From CBFDBF01 sp050304615 (GTDB taxonomy: Bacteria > Pseudomonadota > Gammaproteobacteria > Chromatiales > Chromatiaceae), in assembly GCA_050304615.1 (NCBI GenBank), contig JBNLDW010000003.1:80191-144190 (forward strand): 64,000 bases of DNA, in the 5' to 3' direction. Below, one piece after another: positions 62,125 to 64,000 of the stretch (position 1 is its first letter; each line of letters begins with the position of its first letter). Made by a program: the position numbers and the translations under genes. The notes beneath the pieces were generated by a model. The model made no database searches, had not been told where the DNA came from, and was given only the letters and a program-made list of their open reading frames with translations.

Positions 62125-62923
62125 AATAAGTGGGGTCAGAGTAAACTTTTCCGGCCAACCTCACTCCCTGCCACCTTTTTCGGACGCCCCATCTTTGCCG
62201 GCCGCACTCGCCGATTTAGATTTCTTTCTATCTCGTCCTTGAATCGCTCCGAACCCAAGACCAACCCTTTATTCACTGCATCCCGAATATCTTTAATCAT
62301 TACGCCATCTATGTGCGCAGTAAACAACGCCATATATGCTTCACACCGTTGATCATTTGTAGTCCCCAGACTTCTATATTCCGGATGCCAAGTCAGGCCC
62401 TTCTCTTGCTGGGATAAAGCATTACTGCGATAACTCGACCATCTGTAGTTTGCAGGATCATCCACCATCCCAGCTCTAACAGGATTCAACTCAATATAAC
62501 GATAACACTCCATCAAGTAATTCTCATTTTGAACCAATGAGGACTTATAACGACCTTCCCACAGCGTTCCGCTACGCCTATAAACATGATTAAAATAACG
62601 GACATATTTACGGCCAAGGGATTGCATGGTCTTGGGGATACTTACTTCATGCTTCGGCGTAGCCAATATATGAACATGATTCGTCATTAAGACATAAGCG
62701 TGAATGGCCATCTCATGCTTTCCTGCATACTCCATTAACCAATCACGATAAACCAGATAATCCTGAGAGCTGGAAAAGCAGATTTGACGATTATTCCCTC
62801 TCTGAATAATGTGTTGCGCAACACCCAGCAGGTTCATACGCGGCAATCTAGCCATTGACTTAACATCCATGTTCCTTCAACAACTCATATTATCCCATAA
62901 AGTTTACTCTGACCCCACTTATT
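62125..62923. mobile_element. RAYT-type transposon with 25-bp terminal inverted repeats
   Basis: The first and last 25 bases (62125-62149 and 62899-62923) are perfect inverted copies, beginning AATAAGTGGGGTCAGAGTAA. The 799-base unit contains one transposase gene that almost fills it. No target duplication is evident, as expected for HUH transposases. It has cut off the gene to its left and ends eleven bases from the stop of cytochrome b561. Confidence 0.85.
62136..62855 (-). CDS. REP-associated tyrosine transposase (RAYT, Y1 HUH)
   Basis: A 239-residue transposase of the IS200-like Y1 family. MARLPRMNLLGVAQHIIQRGNNRQICF is the standard RAYT start (an ATG five codons earlier is also in frame). 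The HUH motif is MTNHVHILAT and the nucleophile region is NYLMECYRYIELNPVRAGMV. The C terminus (GSEVGRKSLL) and stop lie within the left terminal repeat. It looks intact. RAYTs act on REP-like hairpins, here presumably the GGGTCAGA sequences of this genome. Confidence 0.9.
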   Translation of the reverse strand: MARLPRMNLLGVAQHIIQRGNNRQICFSSSQDYLVYRDWLMEYAGKHEMAIHAYVLMTNHVHILATPKHEVSIPKTMQSLGRKYVRYFNHVYRRSGTLWEGRYKSSLVQNENYLMECYRYIELNPVRAGMVDDPANYRWSSYRSNALSQQEKGLTWHPEYRSLGTTNDQRCEAYMALFTAHIDGVMIKDIRDAVNKGLVLGSERFKDEIERNLNRRVRPAKMGRPKKVAGSEVGRKSLL

Positions 62924-62933
62924 CCATGGTCAT

Positions 62934-63578
62934 TTAAATCCTTCGTGATGGCCGCCTCTTCATGAAGAACATCTTCCTCCATATGTCACGTCCATAAAGG
63001 GCATGGATGATCACCGCTCCAACATGAATTACCAGATAGGCTGGCACCAGTGTCTCACCTACCTCATGGATCTCCTTGATAAAGTGCATAAAGCCACCTG
63101 CGCGCTTGCCAGGTTCGAGGAAGAAGAAAATAAGGCTGCCAGTCACCGCCATCCAGGTAAAGATGATTAGGCCAGACACATTGATCAGCCCGGCAATCCC
63201 CTGATGGGCCGGGCGCCTTGGTTTTTTGTATAGAAAAACAGACATTAGACCCTCGCGCGCGAGGCGGAGCCGCTCCTTGGTGTAGGGAACCCAGCTAGAA
63301 AAACGGGCAGTCTGCGCCCCGATTAGGCCGTAGACAATCCGCAGGAGGATAGATAAGGAGAGCCCCATACCTAACCATTTGTGCAAGGTATACCCAGAAT
63401 ATTCCAGCTTCTTATAGTCGTCTGCACCGTCTCCAGTTAAATAGGCCGTCAGTGCAAAGACCATAATACCTATATGGATCATCCTGGTTGGTATATCTAT
63501 TTTGCCAGTTTTAAACACAGCTTCTTTTTTACCCATTGAACTATCCACTGTATTTGTAATTTGCGTACCGCAATTCAT
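62934..63578 (-). CDS. Cytochrome b561 family protein
   Basis: A 214-residue membrane di-heme b-type cytochrome. Four helices (about 31-48, 65-87, 130-153 and 176-196) carry candidate heme ligands His35, His66, His171 and His185. The pattern RMIHIGIMVFALTAYLTGD and GYTLHKWLG fits the b561/hydrogenase-type b subunit group. An internal ATG at 63536 (MGKKEAVFKTG) is an alternative start. It moves electrons between quinol and a partner; none is visible here. The RAYT element abuts its 3' end. Confidence 0.85.
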   Translation of the reverse strand: MNCGTQITNTVDSSMGKKEAVFKTGKIDIPTRMIHIGIMVFALTAYLTGDGADDYKKLEYSGYTLHKWLGMGLSLSILLRIVYGLIGAQTARFSSWVPYTKERLRLAREGLMSVFLYKKPRRPAHQGIAGLINVSGLIIFTWMAVTGSLIFFFLEPGKRAGGFMHFIKEIHEVGETLVPAYLVIHVGAVIIHALYGRDIWRKMFFMKRRPSRRI

Positions 63579-63719
63579 GTTTTATATCTCTTGGTCAAGT
63601 TTCGGGTATATTTTAAACTCCCAATGCTTAAACCAAGCTGAAATTAAGGAGCTTATGCAAAGGGCTTTGTTTGGCGCCAAAGAGAGGACTTGAACTACTG
63701 AAATCAGGATAAGTGGTGG

Positions 63720-63829
63720 AATAAGTGGGGTCAGAGTAAACTTTATGGGATAAAGAGTTAAGTGGGTTCAGAGTGAAGCACCCCACTTATTTTTCTTATT
63801 GGGAAAAGTTTACTCTGACCCCACTTATT
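63720..63829. mobile_element. 110-bp miniature element derived from the RAYT transposon
   Basis: Perfect 25-bp terminal inverted repeats identical to those of the RAYT element. The left end continues as in the right end of the full element for 34 bases (...TTTATGGGATAA), and the right end matches the full element's left end for 28 bases (...AAACTTTTCC). It is thus an internal-deletion derivative in the opposite orientation. Its interior holds a degraded half-copy (AAGTGGGTTCAGAGT). Confidence 0.85.
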
Positions 63830-64000
63830 CTTCAAAATCAAATCCTTCCGGCAAGCCAGCCGACACCAGCGCCTTCTCAAGATGACTGTTACTAAGAAAA
63901 GACAAAATAGTCGTATCGCTATGGCTGACGCATTTATGAAAGACGCTTTCGAATATCCTGCGGGCTTCGTCCATATCTTGAACTTCTTGAAAACGTCGAG
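63825..64000 (-). CDS. 3' end of an unknown gene, cut by the window edge
   Basis: An open frame of 58 codons runs in from beyond the right edge and ends with TAA at 63827-63825. It encodes QDMDEARRIFESVFHKCVSH and ends in SAGLPEGFDFEE. The coding look is good (helical, no stops), but the family is not recognised. The stop codon belongs to the terminal repeat of the miniature element, so the original C terminus may have been replaced. Confidence 0.55.
   Translation of the reverse strand, partial: RRFQEVQDMDEARRIFESVFHKCVSHSDTTILSFLSNSHLEKALVSAGLPEGFDFEE

Overview
The window reads as chromosome of a respiring, motile gammaproteobacterium. The evidence is gene order and content: rsmD / ftsY-ftsE-ftsX-rpoH, yicC-gmk-rpoZ-spoT-ridA-recG-ubiC-ubiA, a complete ccmABCDEFGHI cytochrome c maturation operon, ubiquinone genes, a BioC-BioH biotin pathway, and a 2[4Fe-4S] ferredoxin of the Allochromatium/YfhL type. 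The species cannot be named from this. I saw no rRNA, tRNA or CRISPR array.

Layout. 0.1-6.2 kb (+): mgtE, a four-gene GldA/GldF/GldG-like ABC exporter set ending in a DUF4340 protein, then mutM. 6.3-11.2 kb: two small envelope proteins, then (-) ferredoxin, coaD, rsmD and a pair of M16 peptidases, one catalytic and one lacking the zinc motif. 11.4-15.0 kb (+): ftsY, ftsE, ftsX, rpoH and a clear terminator. 15.2-19.1 kb: an A+T-rich accessory island bounded by a perfect 35-bp inverted repeat. It carries three unrelated-looking genes (membrane-anchored HEPN-like protein, lipoprotein, metzincin-like protease), each followed by a hairpin built on the core GGGTCAGA. 19.2-24.9 kb (-): bioB-bioF-bioH-bioC-bioD-aroG. 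It is transcribed from a promoter whose -35 lies inside a BirA-type operator that also covers the start codon of divergent comF. 25.0-27.1 kb (+): comF, four tandem hairpins, hisG, a lipoprotein.

27.1-32.1 kb (-): a translationally coupled signalling operon (unknown protein, CHASE2-Ser/Thr kinase, PP2C phosphatase, FHA protein). 32.2-41.3 kb (-): PEBP protein, ubiA, ubiC, recG, ridA, spoT, rpoZ, gmk, yicC. 41.4-43.9 kb (+): a second kinase/PP2C pair coupled to rph. 44.0-48.3 kb (-): a di-heme peroxidase coupled to a PAS-GGDEF-EAL protein. 48.4-54.9 kb (-): ccm operon, including a short ccmD. 55.0 kb (+): rdgB. 55.7-58.0 kb (-): a TrpD2-like phosphoribosyltransferase with a heme-oxygenase-like di-iron protein. 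58.4-61.7 kb (+): a CZB-type chemoreceptor behind a FliA-like promoter, and an EamA transporter. 61.8-64.0 kb: a gene truncated by a RAYT transposase element with perfect 25-bp terminal repeats, a cytochrome b561, a 110-bp internally deleted relative of the same element, and the 3' end of an unknown gene.

The most novel material is the island at 15.4-19.1 kb, the RAYT element with its miniature derivative (whose core is shared by the island hairpins), the shared bioB/comF operator, the CHASE2 kinase operon, and the HDO/TrpD2 pair. All functional statements are inferred from sequence reading only; no database search was run.
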